This document shows, one piece after another, positions 25,019 through 34,555 of a stretch of 64,000 nucleotides of DNA. A program made the translations under genes and the position numbers. Where the stretch lies: positions 1,364,001-1,428,000 of the forward strand of contig NZ_JAGTWO010000004.1 in the NCBI RefSeq assembly GCF_018842675.1. Direction: 5' to 3'. Source of the DNA: Candidatus Pantoea bituminis. Lineage in GTDB: Bacteria; Pseudomonadota; Gammaproteobacteria; Enterobacterales; Enterobacteriaceae. The notes under the pieces were generated by a model. The model saw only the letters and a list, made by a program, of their open reading frames with translations. It was not told the origin of the DNA and made no database searches. The first letter of the stretch is position 1. Each line of letters opens with the position of its first letter.

Positions 25019-25103
25019 ACCGCGTTTGTGGCATAACGCAAGGTGCGCCGCAGGCTGCTGTGGCAGAGTGGGCGCATCTAAAGCCACAAACAGAGGAGAG
25101 GAG

Positions 25104-25564
25104 ATGGACGTTAAAATTGTAGAACGTACCGCAACGCCTTGGGTCGGTTTTCACCTGGTTGGGCCTTTTGAAGAGACCGCGCCAGAAGGATTTACACGCT
25201 TAACGGCATGGGCCGGGCAGCAAGGGATCAGCGGCGAATGGATGGGGATTTACCACGGTAATCCCAATAAAGTTGCGGCATCGCAGTTGGAAATCGATAC
25301 CGTGATTGGTGTAGAGGCTGATTACGATTTGCCAGCCGCTGAAAATGGACCGCACAAAGGCGTGCTGGCGGGGGCAAATATGCGGTGGCGCGCGTGATTG
25401 TGGAAGACGGCGACTTTGCTAAACACTGGCTGACATTGTTTGAGCAATGGTTGCCGACCAGCGGCTGGCAGGTAGATGATCGTCCTTGTTTTGATCACTA
25501 TCTTAACGATGGTTCGCAAAGCGGCGTCTGGGACGTTGATCTCTACATTCCGGTTAAAAAATAA
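25104..25564 (+). CDS. sbmC: SbmC/GyrI: DNA gyrase inhibitor (apparent frameshift at 25370-25374)
   Basis: SbmC binds and inhibits DNA gyrase and protects cells from gyrase poisons such as microcin B17. It starts at ATG 25104 after AGAGGAGAGG. The GyrI-like fold is recognisable from VGPFEETAPEGFTRLTAWA onward. The frame breaks in GGGGG at 25370-25374. One extra G continues GGKYAVARVIVEDGDF and ends DLYIPVKK at 25562-25564, 153 residues, the normal length. The dacD-sbmC pair is conserved in enterobacteria. Confidence 0.9.
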
Positions 25565-25581
25565 TTGAGTGAAGATAATGT

Positions 25582-25609
25582 AAAAGGGCAGCCAAACGGC
25601 TGCCCTTCT
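25582..25609. terminator. Bidirectional terminator between sbmC and gluconate dehydrogenase
   Basis: Ten-base stem AAGGGCAGCC/GGCTGCCCTT with AAAC loop. It separates two convergent genes and can serve both, with the T-run better on the minus strand. Confidence 0.75.
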
Positions 25610-25639
25610 TATATTGCGCTTTCAGGTTATTACTGGCGG

Positions 25640-26854
25640 TTATTGCAAGCTCTCCTTCATCTTTTTAACGTCTCCGGCCTCGACCGGCGACGCAGCATTA
25701 CCCCAGCTGTTGCGGATGTAAGTCAGCACCGCTGCGATATTCTCATCGCTTAAGGTTCCGGCAAACGCGGGCATTGCAGGTGCAGTTGGACGGACATCGG
25801 TCTCTACGCCACGGCTTCCTGCAAGCACCACGCGCATCAGTGAGGTAGCATCTGCTTGATTAAGCAGTGGATTATCTGCAAGTTGCGGGAAGATATTTTT
25901 CTCACCACGCCCGCCAGGGCTGTGACAGGCTGAACATTTGGCTTCGTAAATAGTGGCACCCATTTTCATGCGTGCATCACTTGCCGCCAGCGGCTCAGGT
26001 TTCTCCTCGTCGCTTTTTTCACCTTCTTTCAGGTAAACCGCAACCGCATTGAGATCGTCTTCATGCCAGTGTTGCGTAGAGTGGCGCACCGCATCGGCCA
26101 TCGGCCCGGAAGCAATATCAAAACGATTCACGCCGGTACGCAAATAACTGACAATATCCTGCTGTGTCCACTTACCTAAACCGCGGTGATCGCTAGCGGT
26201 AAGATTGGGCGCATACCAGCCTTCAACCACTTCGCCGCCGAGCAGATCACTTTTGTCTCCACCTAACAGATTTTTCGACGTATGACAGGTGCCGCAATGG
26301 CCCAGCCCTTCCACCAGATACGCGCCGCGATTCCATTCCGCTGACTTGTTCGGATCGGGCTTGAACTCACCTTGGGTAAAGTTGATCCAGTTCCAGAACA
26401 GCAAACTGGTGCGGATGTTGAACGGAAAGGGCAATTGATTGGTTTCAACCGGATGATCGATCGGTTGCAGCGTTTGCATCCATGCCCACAAATCTTGCAA
26501 ATCCTTTTCCGACATTTTGGTGTAGGCAGTAAACGGCATTGCGCCATACAAGCGTTTACCGTTGTGGCCTACACCTTCATTCATGGCGCGACGAAAATCA
26601 TCGTAGCTCCAGTTACCAATGCCGGTTTCGCGGTCTGGTGTGATGTTAGCGCCCACCAGCACACCAAACGGCGTTTGTAACTTTACGCCACCGGCAAAAG
26701 GCTGTTGTTCATTGCTGGTGTGGCACGCCGTACAATCTCCTAACGTGGCGATGTAATTGCCACGGGCGATTTGATCATACTCCGGCTGCGCCTGGGTATT
26801 AAAGCTCAGCGCCATCAGCAAGGCAGCGGCGGAGAGAAGCGGTGATGTTTTCAT
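25640..26854 (-). CDS. Gluconate 2-dehydrogenase, cytochrome c subunit
   Basis: This 404-residue triheme cytochrome c passes electrons from the flavoprotein to membrane ubiquinone. It has a Sec signal peptide (about 1-22, cut after QAQ) and three CxxCH heme sites: CTACH (about residue 41), CGTCH (about 190) and CSACH (about 330). A weakly amphipathic C-terminus probably associates with the membrane. It is the last gene of the three-gene operon and starts eight bases after the flavoprotein stop. The alcohol dehydrogenase cytochrome is the closest alternative family, but the partner subunits decide for gluconate dehydrogenase or a related polyol/ketogluconate enzyme. Confidence 0.9.
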   Translation of the reverse strand: MKTSPLLSAAALLMALSFNTQAQPEYDQIARGNYIATLGDCTACHTSNEQQPFAGGVKLQTPFGVLVGANITPDRETGIGNWSYDDFRRAMNEGVGHNGKRLYGAMPFTAYTKMSEKDLQDLWAWMQTLQPIDHPVETNQLPFPFNIRTSLLFWNWINFTQGEFKPDPNKSAEWNRGAYLVEGLGHCGTCHTSKNLLGGDKSDLLGGEVVEGWYAPNLTASDHRGLGKWTQQDIVSYLRTGVNRFDIASGPMADAVRHSTQHWHEDDLNAVAVYLKEGEKSDEEKPEPLAASDARMKMGATIYEAKCSACHSPGGRGEKNIFPQLADNPLLNQADATSLMRVVLAGSRGVETDVRPTAPAMPAFAGTLSDENIAAVLTYIRNSWGNAASPVEAGDVKKMKESLQ

Positions 26855-26861
26855 GCGCTGA

Positions 26862-28613
26862 TCATCTCCCCGGACGTTTTAAATAGTACTGACGAATATC
26901 GTGGGCCGCTTTGAAAGCCAGCGCGCCGACGGTGCCTGTGGGGTTGTAACCGGGATTCTGCGGAAAAGCCGAGGCGCCCACCACAAACAGATTCGGGACA
27001 TCCCACACTTGCAGATGTTTGTTCACCGAGCTGGTGCGCGGATCGGCACCCATGATGAATCCACCTACTACGTGGGAAGATTGATACGGCACGCTGCTCC
27101 AGTGTCCGGTCATCGGCTTGACGATCATTTCACGCGGGTTCATCGACTTAGCAATCTCCGCTACCTTGTTGGTGCAGTACTGCGCCATCTTCAGGTCGTT
27201 TTGCGCAAAGTCGAAGGTGATGCGCAGCAGCGGGCGACCATGCGGATCTTTGTAGTTGGGATCCAGCGACAAATAGTTGGTGCGCGTGGTGTAGCTGCTG
27301 GCTTCACAGCCAATCGACATGGTGCTGAGGTAGTTATCTTTCAGCGTCTGCTTCCACTTCGATCCCCACTTCGGTGTGTTGGGCGGTAAAGGGCGGTTAC
27401 CAATCGGCGCGGCACCAATCGGCGTGACGCGAATACTGCCGCCGCCAAAGAAGCCAAGGCCGCTGTGATCGAAGTTATCGTTATTGAACTCGTCGATGCC
27501 CATGCCAACCGCACCCGCCCCGATAAAGGGGTTGAAGTTCTTGTTATCAAAAAACAGCGTTACGCCATTGGCAGTTTGGTAAGCGTAGTTGCGCCCGGTA
27601 GTGCCTTTATTAGTGACCGGATCGTAGGCTTCGCCAATGCCAGAAAGCAGCATCAGTCGCACATTTTCAAAGGTAAAGGCCGCGACAATGACAATGTCAG
27701 CAGGCTGCTCCCATTTATCGCCAGAAGAGTCGATATAGGTCACGCCGGTGGCTTTTTTACCGCTGGAATCGGTCAGCACTTCCAACACTTCGCAGCTGGT
27801 GTAGGCGGTGAAATTCGGTTTACGCATCAGTGCTGGCAATATCGTGGTAATGGCGCTGGCTTTTGAATAGTTAGCGCAGCCGTAGTTGGTACAAAAGCCG
27901 CAGAAGGTGCATGGGCCCATCGTGACGCCATAGGGATTGGTATAAGCTTCGGAAACCAGCGAAGAGGGCACCGGAAAAGGCTTATAGCCAAGATTTTTGG
28001 CGGCATCTGCAAACAGCGTTGGGCCATAAGGCTGGCGCAGCGGAGGCGTAGGGTATTCACCTGACCTCGGCCCTTCAAACGGATTCCCGCCTTCGCGCAC
28101 GTCGCCATTAATATTGCCTGCGCGTCCTGAGGTGCCCGCCACACGCTCGAACTGCATATAATGCGGCTCCATCTCTTCCCAGGTTGTCCCCCAGTCTTGC
28201 AGCACCAGCTCATCAGGCATCGCGGCAGCGCCGTAACGATCGGTCAGGTAAGATTTAAGATGGAACTCGTGGGGCTGAAAGCGGAAGGTAATCCCAGCCC
28301 AGTGGTTACCCGCGCCGCCCGTGCCGTTGCCGGGGTGAAACGATCCCCAGGTGCGCATCGGTAAGGCCGTTTGTGACGGATTATTGCGCATGGTGCAGGT
28401 ATTTTGTTTGGTGCGCAGCATTAACTCTTCGCGCATCACATAGCGCAACTCATCCGTGACGGTGCCGATGTTAAAATCGCGTGCGGTATCGCGCCACGGC
28501 CCGCGTTCAATACCGATCACGTCCAGTCCTTCATCCGCCAGTTCATTGGCAATGATCGAACCCGCCCAGCCGAGTCCAATCACCACGACGTCTGTTTTAG
28601 GCAATTTTTTCAT
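26862..28613 (-). CDS. Gluconate 2-dehydrogenase, FAD (GMC) subunit
   Basis: This 583-residue GMC-family flavoprotein oxidises D-gluconate (or 2-ketogluconate) in the periplasm. The dinucleotide-binding motif VVVIGLGWAGSIIANEL is at residues 9-25. The GMC region PMRTWGSFHPGNGTGGAGNHW follows. A cysteine cluster near residues 235-250 (CTFCGFCTNYGC) is typical of this subfamily and may hold an iron-sulfur cluster. The C-terminal PTGTVGALAFKAAHDI is also typical. It has no signal peptide of its own and is presumably exported with the Tat-targeted small subunit. It lies between the other two subunits. Confidence 0.92.
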   Translation of the reverse strand: MKKLPKTDVVVIGLGWAGSIIANELADEGLDVIGIERGPWRDTARDFNIGTVTDELRYVMREELMLRTKQNTCTMRNNPSQTALPMRTWGSFHPGNGTGGAGNHWAGITFRFQPHEFHLKSYLTDRYGAAAMPDELVLQDWGTTWEEMEPHYMQFERVAGTSGRAGNINGDVREGGNPFEGPRSGEYPTPPLRQPYGPTLFADAAKNLGYKPFPVPSSLVSEAYTNPYGVTMGPCTFCGFCTNYGCANYSKASAITTILPALMRKPNFTAYTSCEVLEVLTDSSGKKATGVTYIDSSGDKWEQPADIVIVAAFTFENVRLMLLSGIGEAYDPVTNKGTTGRNYAYQTANGVTLFFDNKNFNPFIGAGAVGMGIDEFNNDNFDHSGLGFFGGGSIRVTPIGAAPIGNRPLPPNTPKWGSKWKQTLKDNYLSTMSIGCEASSYTTRTNYLSLDPNYKDPHGRPLLRITFDFAQNDLKMAQYCTNKVAEIAKSMNPREMIVKPMTGHWSSVPYQSSHVVGGFIMGADPRTSSVNKHLQVWDVPNLFVVGASAFPQNPGYNPTGTVGALAFKAAHDIRQYYLKRPGR

Positions 28614-28616
28614 GAT

Positions 28617-29362
28617 TTATCCTTTCGCTTTCCATTGCGCAATGCTGATCGGTTCAAGGTGCAAGTCTTCGTTATGTCGCTCGATATAGTCGCGATAGTC
28701 ATAACGCGCGCCTGGGAATCCCAGCATTTTCCACGACACCATCTCTTTGTTACCGCCATAAATCGGGTCGGCAAAAAAGCCTTCCATGGTGTTATTCAAC
28801 ACTTCCAGGAACAGCGATTGGGCATCGAACCCATCAAAATGCACTTTACCTGCTTCCATATCGTGCAGCAGCGCGTCTTGCTGTTCTGGCGTTAGGTCAA
28901 CGAAGTTTTTCTGCGAGGTGGTTTGCACATAGCGATTGAGTGCGGCTAAACCTTGACGATAACGCTGCTGCGGCACCAAAGCGGATTGGTCGCCCTGTTC
29001 GCTAGTGCCTTTCTGGAAAGGGCCTTCCATGTAAAGGCGCTCGAACGTGCCGTAATACCCCTTGAGCTGGCGATCAATAAACACGGCACAACCTGCTTCT
29101 TTACCGCCAATGCTCAGTTCATCGTTGGGGATCAAGCGGTCTACCAGCGCTTCTACCGTGCGGGCTTCTTCATCGGTGAAAAACAGCCATCCTTGTTGAT
29201 CAAAGGTTTCAGGCGGGTTGTCACTAAACGGCGTCCAGCCGGGCGATCCTTTCAACGACACGGCATCGGCGGCCTGGCTCACGCTGGCGGCAACGCCTAG
29301 CGCAGACCACGTCAACACTTGCCGTCGCGTGACTCCCGGCAGGGTTTTGGCTCTTTTTTCAT
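28617..29362 (-). CDS. Gluconate 2-dehydrogenase subunit 3, Tat-exported (apparent frameshift at 29345-29348)
   Basis: This small subunit escorts the flavoprotein through the Tat pathway. The nominal frame starts inside the signal (MLTWSALGV). Extending to the ATG at 29362 and adding one A to the run at 29345-29348 gives MKKEPKTLPGVTRRQVLTWSALGVAAS, a proper twin-arginine signal, and about 248 residues in total. The body has the subunit-3 pattern FFTDEEARTVEALVDRLIPND. The next gene follows after three bases. The promoter must lie in the 200-base gap shared with divergent yeeA. Confidence 0.88.
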
Positions 29363-29570
29363 GATGCTTCCTTTAGCAATGTTAAATAAAAAGCGAAACT
29401 CAAATAAACAGTTACTCGTTTGTTTTATGGTTGGTTTGTGTATGTAATCTGTTTGTTGATTATTGTAAGTAAACGTCAAAACTGTTTTGAAATGTAGAAG
29501 TGTCGCTAAGCCTTAGCAAATCTAAGGGTTAGAATAAGGCACGAAATGATCCAACAGCTGGAAAGCCGTT

Positions 29571-30629
29571 TTGCGCCCTGATAAGCCCATATCGAAACTC
29601 GAATTTTGGTTCTACCGCCATTACCGCAGCGTGCATGGCGTGCGCATCGCTATCGCTTTTTTACTGACTTTTCTGTTTGTACGCATGACCGGTATTCCTG
29701 AAGGAACCTGGCCGCTGATCACCTTAGTGGTGGTGATGGGGCCTATCTCGACGTGGGGCAACGTTTTCCCGCGTGCCATACAACGCATCTGCGGCACCTT
29801 TGCCGGGTCAATATCGGGTTTGATTGCGCTAAAGCTGGAGCTGGTTTCACTGCCGGTGATGCTGGTCTGGTGCGGCGTTGTGATGTTTGTCTGCGGCTAT
29901 CTCACGCTGGGTAAACATCCTTACATGGCGTTGCTAATTGGTATTACGCTTAGCGTGGTGGTAGGGGCTCCAGCGGGTGACTTCACTGTGGCGCTGTGGC
30001 GCGGGGGCGATGTGATTCTCGGGTCGCTGCTGGCGCTGCTGTTCAGCGCTATCTGGGCACAGCGCGCCTACATGCACTGGCGCATTCAGCTGTCAGATTC
30101 GCTGGAGAAGATCGCCACTATTTATCATGCTGGCTTCTCGCCTAATCTGGTGGAGAAACCACGCCTGAATAAGCCGCTTGGAAAATTACTCACCACGATT
30201 ATCAAGATGCGTGCCTTGCTGGAGCCTTCCAGTAAAGAGACGCGGATACCCAAATCGGTGTTTGAAGCGATTCAAACCATCAACCGTAATATGGTGTACA
30301 CCGTTGAAATGCAGATCAATGCGTGGTGGGCATCGCGTGAAAGCCATCTGATCTTACTGAACGCACCGACGTTACGCCGCACCCAGCAGATGACGGAAAA
30401 CGCGTTGCGCGCGCTGTCGCGCCTGGCGGTATGCGGTGAAACCGAAGAGGTGATCGCCACCAGTCATGAGCTGGCAGAGATTACGCGTGAATTGAAGCAG
30501 TTAATTGCCGATGCAGGCAGTGAAAGAGTTGAGGAGACGCCGATTTACGGCTACGTCTGGATCAGTCTGGAGCTGGCGAAACAGCTGGAAAGGATGAATG
30601 ATTTACTGCGTTTGGCGCTGCGCAAATAA
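29571..30629 (+). CDS. yeeA: YeeA: inner membrane protein, FUSC family
   Basis: This 352-residue protein matches E. coli YeeA in length and along the sequence as remembered (KLEFWFYRHYRSVHGVRIAIAF, ETRIPKSVFEAIQTINRN, ETPIYGYVWISLELAKQLE). The first 180 residues contain about six transmembrane segments. The rest is cytoplasmic and helical. FUSC relatives include aromatic acid exporters, but YeeA has no proven substrate. The start is a TTG. Position upstream of tmaR is as in E. coli, while the gluconate dehydrogenase operon separates it from sbmC here. Confidence 0.9.
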   Translation: MRPDKPISKLEFWFYRHYRSVHGVRIAIAFLLTFLFVRMTGIPEGTWPLITLVVVMGPISTWGNVFPRAIQRICGTFAGSISGLIALKLELVSLPVMLVWCGVVMFVCGYLTLGKHPYMALLIGITLSVVVGAPAGDFTVALWRGGDVILGSLLALLFSAIWAQRAYMHWRIQLSDSLEKIATIYHAGFSPNLVEKPRLNKPLGKLLTTIIKMRALLEPSSKETRIPKSVFEAIQTINRNMVYTVEMQINAWWASRESHLILLNAPTLRRTQQMTENALRALSRLAVCGETEEVIATSHELAEITRELKQLIADAGSERVEETPIYGYVWISLELAKQLERMNDLLRLALRK

Positions 30630-30788
30630 TCACCTCAGACAATGACTTAATGTGAAACCCGCTTTCTTTGCGCTAAGATAAGAGCCAGTCTGAATTTAGC
30701 TGTGAAAATTGCTTACAAGGCTGGCTAGCCGCTAAGCTGATCGTTTTGACTCTCTCCTGCGACAGCAGGCTCAAAGAAAGGTGCCATC

Positions 30789-31109
30789 ATGGAAAATGCC
30801 AAGCAATCATTTCAGGACGTACTGGAGTTCGTACGTATGTTCCGCCGCAAGAACAAACTGCAGCGTGAAATTCACGACAACGAAAAGAAAATTCGTGACA
30901 ACCAGAAGCGTGTGCTGCTGTTGGACAACCTGAGTGAATACATTAAACCCGGCATGAGCATTGAGGCGATTCAGGAAATCATCGCCAGCATGCGCGTTGA
31001 CTATGAAGATCGCGTTGACGAATACATCATTAAAAACGCCGATCTGTCGAAAGAACGTCGTGATTTGTCGAAAAAGATTAAAAGCATGGGCGAACCGAAA
31101 GCGCAGTAA
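30789..31109 (+). CDS. tmaR: TmaR (YeeX): pole-localising PTS regulator
   Basis: This 106-residue, highly charged coiled-coil protein is nearly identical in layout to E. coli YeeX/Tma[27 protein letters not shown], then continuous helices to [12 protein letters not shown]. TmaR clusters at cell poles and sequesters enzyme I of the phosphotransferase system, which tunes sugar uptake. A good AAAGGTGCC ribosome-binding site precedes it and a strong terminator follows. Confidence 0.94.
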   Translation: MENAKQSFQDVLEFVRMFRRKNKLQREIHDNEKKIRDNQKRVLLLDNLSEYIKPGMSIEAIQEIIASMRVDYEDRVDEYIIKNADLSKERRDLSKKIKSMGEPKAQ

Positions 31110-31137
31110 ATTTAGCCGATGTAACACCTACAGACTT

Positions 31138-31166
31138 GAAAAGTGCCCAAGCGGGCACTTTTTTAT
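31138..31166. terminator. Bidirectional terminator between tmaR and lacI-like gene
   Basis: AAGTGCCC/GGGCACTT stem with AAGC loop, flanked by A- and T-runs. It serves two convergent genes. Confidence 0.88.
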
Positions 31167-32230
31167 GCCTTGTGCTCAGCCAGACGTCGCGCAATCTGCT
31201 GCAACTGCTGCGCCATTTCCGGTAAATCCTGCTTGCCGTTACCTGGCGCAGCCGTGGATTCCCGCAATACCAACGCGGTTTTCAGTTCTGCCATCGGCAG
31301 TGCTTCTCCGCGCAACTGCGCTAACAATCGATCCACGCTGACTTCACCCAGCCGCTGTAAATCCTGACGTACCGTGCTCAGCGGTGGCTGATACCACGCG
31401 CTTTCCACTGTATCGTCGTAGCCCATGACGGATATTTCACCAGGCACAGCGACGCCATGCTGATGCAGCGCGCGCATCGCACCCAGCGCCATTTGATCGT
31501 TTGCCACCAGCAAGGCTTGCGGTAAATCGTGGGGAAGTTGAGTCAGCAACGCCCGATAACCCGATTGCGCGCTCCAGTCACCGCGCAGTATGCAGTGTGG
31601 CGTTAGCTGATGCGTCGCCAGCGAGGCGATCCACGCTGCTTCACGCTGGCGTGCCGACACCGACTGTTCCGGCCCGTTCAGCAAACCTATTTTCTGGTGT
31701 CCCAGTGATACTAAATATTCAACTGCCGCTTGCGCACCTGCAGCATTGGGATACTGACACTGTGCCACTGCCGCCTGCGGCTCAACATCTAAAAACAGCG
31801 TCGGCTTTGCGCCGCACAACGTTTGAATCTGCTCTGCCTGTGGCGCGCTAAGCGGCAGGTTGATCAGCAAGCCATCAACGCGCTGCGCCAGCAGTTCATT
31901 TATCGTGGCTTCCGCCTGATTGCCGCTGTCCATGGCAATCACCAAATGATACCCGGCGGCTGCGGCACGCTGCTGGATCGCAGACGCAATCTGTGCCGGT
32001 GCCATTAACGCTAAGTCGCTGGTGGCAAGCCCCAGCGTGCGGGTGGCTTTTCCCGCCAGCTGTTGCGCCACGCGGTTCGGCACATAATTAAGCTGCTGCA
32101 TCGCCGCTTCGACTTTTTCACGCGTGCGCGGTGAAACTTGTTCAGAGCGATTAAGCACGCGAGAAACGGTTTGATAGGAGACGCCAGCCAGTTGGGCCAC
32201 GTCATCAAGGGTTACGGAGCGGGAAGTCAT
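31163..32230 (-). CDS. lacI: LacI-family repressor closely resembling LacI
   Basis: This 355-residue regulator has an N-terminal helix-turn-helix (VTLDDVAQLAGVSYQTVSRVLNRS). The SYQTVSR recognition helix is identical to that of E. coli LacI, and the hinge helix NYVPNRVAQQLAGK is as in LacI. The sugar-binding core contains ANDQMALGAMRAL and VMGYDDT, and a leucine-rich C-terminus could tetramerise. I start at 32230 because AGGAGAG lies five bases before it; an upstream in-frame ATG at 32341 has no support. No lacZ or lacY is adjacent, so its target operon is elsewhere or it is an orphan. Confidence 0.85.
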   Translation of the reverse strand: MTSRSVTLDDVAQLAGVSYQTVSRVLNRSEQVSPRTREKVEAAMQQLNYVPNRVAQQLAGKATRTLGLATSDLALMAPAQIASAIQQRAAAAGYHLVIAMDSGNQAEATINELLAQRVDGLLINLPLSAPQAEQIQTLCGAKPTLFLDVEPQAAVAQCQYPNAAGAQAAVEYLVSLGHQKIGLLNGPEQSVSARQREAAWIASLATHQLTPHCILRGDWSAQSGYRALLTQLPHDLPQALLVANDQMALGAMRALHQHGVAVPGEISVMGYDDTVESAWYQPPLSTVRQDLQRLGEVSVDRLLAQLRGEALPMAELKTALVLRESTAAPGNGKQDLPEMAQQLQQIARRLAEHKA

Positions 32231-32324
32231 TGAACTCTCCTGAAGATAGAGCGGCGAGTGTAGCAAATTTTCCAGCCAGCATGCCGGGAGAGCGGTACAC
32301 TGCGCGCTGCACAGGAGAAAAAAT

Positions 32325-33095
32325 ATGCAACTCAGCGACAACGAAATTCAGGATATCAACGTGATTGCTGCCTGGCTGGCGCTTGATGACATGCCGCATC
32401 AGGGGAAATCAGCGCTGATCTGGCTATTCTTGCCGGCCATTCGGTGTTACCCAATATCGAAGGTGCGGTGGCGCTGGCGAAAAATTTGATCTGCCTCTCT
32501 TGATCAGCGGAGGAAAAGGGCATGCCACGCCGGTATTAGCCGAAGCGATGGCAACGCATCCGTTTTACCGTCAAATTGATACCCAGGACATGGGCGAAGC
32601 GCAGATGCTGGCAGCCATTGCCCGCACCTTCGCGGCACTAACGGATCAACAGTTGCTGTTAGAAGATGCCTCGCGCAACTGCGGCGAGAACGCGGCATTC
32701 AGCCAGCGTTTGCTGGATGAAAAAATATTCAGCCGCAGCATGTGGTGTTGATTCAGGATCCGCTGTTGCAGCGTCGTACGGATGCGACATTCCGCTGGCA
32801 ATGGCGCGATCGTGCAGATGCGCCGCAGTTCATCAACTGGCCGGTATTTACGCCACAGCTGATTCTTGACGCGGGCATGACGCGCATTATTGGCGCACCA
32901 CCGCAGGGATTGTGGTCGCTGGAGCGTTTTCTTTCGCTGCTGATGGGCGAAGTGCAGCGTTTACGCAATGACGAACAAGGTTATGGGCCGCGAGGCAAAG
33001 GCTTTTTCGGCGAGGTTGAAATGCCAGATGAGGTGGATGCCGCGTGGCAAAGGCTGATGCATCTGCCTAATATTCAGGGACGCATCAGCCGTTAA
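32325..33095 (+). CDS. ydcF: YdcF-like DUF218 protein (three apparent frameshifts)
   Basis: The gene is spread over three frames. Restoring one base at each of the homopolymers 32402-32405 (G), 32480-32484 (A) and 32720-32725 (A) gives one 257-residue protein. It runs from MQLSDNEIQDINVIAAWLA through GEISADLAILAGHSVLPN, ALAKKFDLPLLISGGKGH and LLDEKNIQPQHVVLIQDP to GYGPRGKGFFGEVEMPDEV. This is the E. coli YdcF pattern. YdcF binds S-adenosylmethionine and has a DUF218 Rossmann-like fold, but its reaction is unknown. Divergent from the LacI-like gene. Confidence 0.82.
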
Positions 33096-33113
33096 AGGCT
33101 AACAATTTACCGG

Positions 33114-34040
33114 TTAATTTGCGTGATGCTTAGTCTGTAAATAGACCTGCAAATTGACGTTTACCGCATTCAGCAACGGCGCATTAATGCCGTTGCGTTT
33201 GGCGCGTAACAGCAGGTCGCCAATGATTTGATCCGCTTCGATGTCAAAACCTTGTGTCAAATCGCGGTACATTGAAGAGGTCATTGGCGTGGCAGGATTA
33301 CTCAATACTTCAAAAATCTTCGCTGTGATAGCCGGACGCGGTTGATAACCTTCCGCGCTGATCACCGCAAGAATCTCACTAAAAATGCTCTGCAGCAGCG
33401 CTTCGCCGCCCTGAGATTGCAAAACCTGTTGCGTGTTGCCGCGTGCCAGCGCGCACACCGCACCAAGCGTACTCAACAGCAGCCATTTTTCCCACAGCTC
33501 GCTGATGATGTTGTCGGTGAAAAAGGTCTCCACCACGCTCTCTCGCAGGGCGTCATCAATTCGCTGCAACCGTGCATCATTGTTGCCATCCAGTGCGCCG
33601 TAGTAAATTTGGTGAAGCGGCGTCATCTGTACCACTTCGCCATTTTTGCCTAGCGTCGCGTTGATTTTGCATAAACCGCCAATCACCTTGTCTGCGCCAA
33701 AGTGCTCGCACAGCGTATCAATGTGGCGCATTCCGTTGAGAATCGGCATGATCAACGTGTCAGGCCCAACGGCTGGCGCGATATCCTCCAACGCCTGCTC
33801 AAGAGCAAAACTCTTCACCGTGATCACGATTAGATCGTAATATCCGTCCAGAGAGCTGGCCTGCACCAGTTGCGGTTGCAGTGTTTCAGTGCCTTGCGGC
33901 GTCTGTAAAATCAGCCCGGTCTCCCGCAGCTGAGTCAAGCGGCGCTCACGCACCAGAAACGTCACGTCTTGTCCCGCTTGCGCCAGTCGTGCGCCAAAAT
34001 ACCCGCCGGTTGCGCCGGCCCCAACAATCAGAATGCGCAT
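33114..34040 (-). CDS. Ketopantoate reductase family protein (PanE/ApbA-like)
   Basis: This 308-residue NADP-dependent reductase has the Rossmann motif GAGATGGYFGARLAQAG at residues 7-23, the VKSFALEQAL lysine region near residue 75, and NGMRHIDTL in the middle. The C-terminal helical domain contains SSMYRDLTQGFDIEADQIIGDLL, the substrate-closing helix typical of 2-dehydropantoate 2-reductases. Enterobacteria usually have a separate panE next to yajQ, so this is probably a paralogue acting on another 2-oxo acid. It ends 19 bases from ydcF, convergent. Confidence 0.85.
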   Translation of the reverse strand: MRILIVGAGATGGYFGARLAQAGQDVTFLVRERRLTQLRETGLILQTPQGTETLQPQLVQASSLDGYYDLIVITVKSFALEQALEDIAPAVGPDTLIMPILNGMRHIDTLCEHFGADKVIGGLCKINATLGKNGEVVQMTPLHQIYYGALDGNNDARLQRIDDALRESVVETFFTDNIISELWEKWLLLSTLGAVCALARGNTQQVLQSQGGEALLQSIFSEILAVISAEGYQPRPAITAKIFEVLSNPATPMTSSMYRDLTQGFDIEADQIIGDLLLRAKRNGINAPLLNAVNVNLQVYLQTKHHAN

Positions 34041-34108
34041 GCTATTTTCCCTTGCTTGAAAACCTTTACCTTAAAACCTGATGCATAGGGTTGCCAGCCA
34101 TCAAATGC

Positions 34109-34414
34109 TTAATTATGTGCGATGGCGGTCAACAAGGTTTGGAGCAAGCCGGGAAAGCGCTGGTCAAGATCGTCCTGTCGTAACGAAATCAGATTTTCCC
34201 GGCCCATTGGCCGTTGCCAGATCACGCCGCTGTCGCGCAGCACGCGCCAATGATGCGTCATGGTCGATTTTGCTACCTCGCCGCGCAACGCGCCACAAGG
34301 CTGTTCACCTTGTCGTGCCAGCGTCTGCACAATCTCCAGTCGCAGCGGATTTCCTAATGCAAACAAAACATTCTCGAGGCGGATTTGCTCCGCTTCCGGG
34401 TGATTCGCAATCAT
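34109..34414 (-). CDS. ArsR-family transcriptional regulator
   Basis: This 101-residue winged-helix protein has LENVLFALGNPLRLEIVQTLA and the recognition region VAKSTMTHHWRVLRDSGVI, typical of ArsR/HTH_20 repressors. It has one cysteine only (PCGAL), so the classical metal-thiolate site of ArsR/SmtB is not evident and sensing of another ligand is likely. It is divergent from the EF-G gene at 34556 (gap 141 bases), which could be its target. Confidence 0.85.
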   Translation of the reverse strand: MIANHPEAEQIRLENVLFALGNPLRLEIVQTLARQGEQPCGALRGEVAKSTMTHHWRVLRDSGVIWQRPMGRENLISLRQDDLDQRFPGLLQTLLTAIAHN

Positions 34415-34555
34415 AAATTCCTGTGTAGTGATCTAAATTTGATGAATTATAGCTCAAACTGTTCGTATATATACGTACCATTGGTCTAAGCTTGCTGACG
34501 CAGGTGAGCAAATGGTGCTCATCGCATTAATGGTCAAAATGACTAAGGACGCATC

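Noticed and set aside
25026..25103. Upstream start for sbmC
   Set aside because: The added residues are not part of the GyrI family, and the AGAGGAGAGG site points to ATG 25104.
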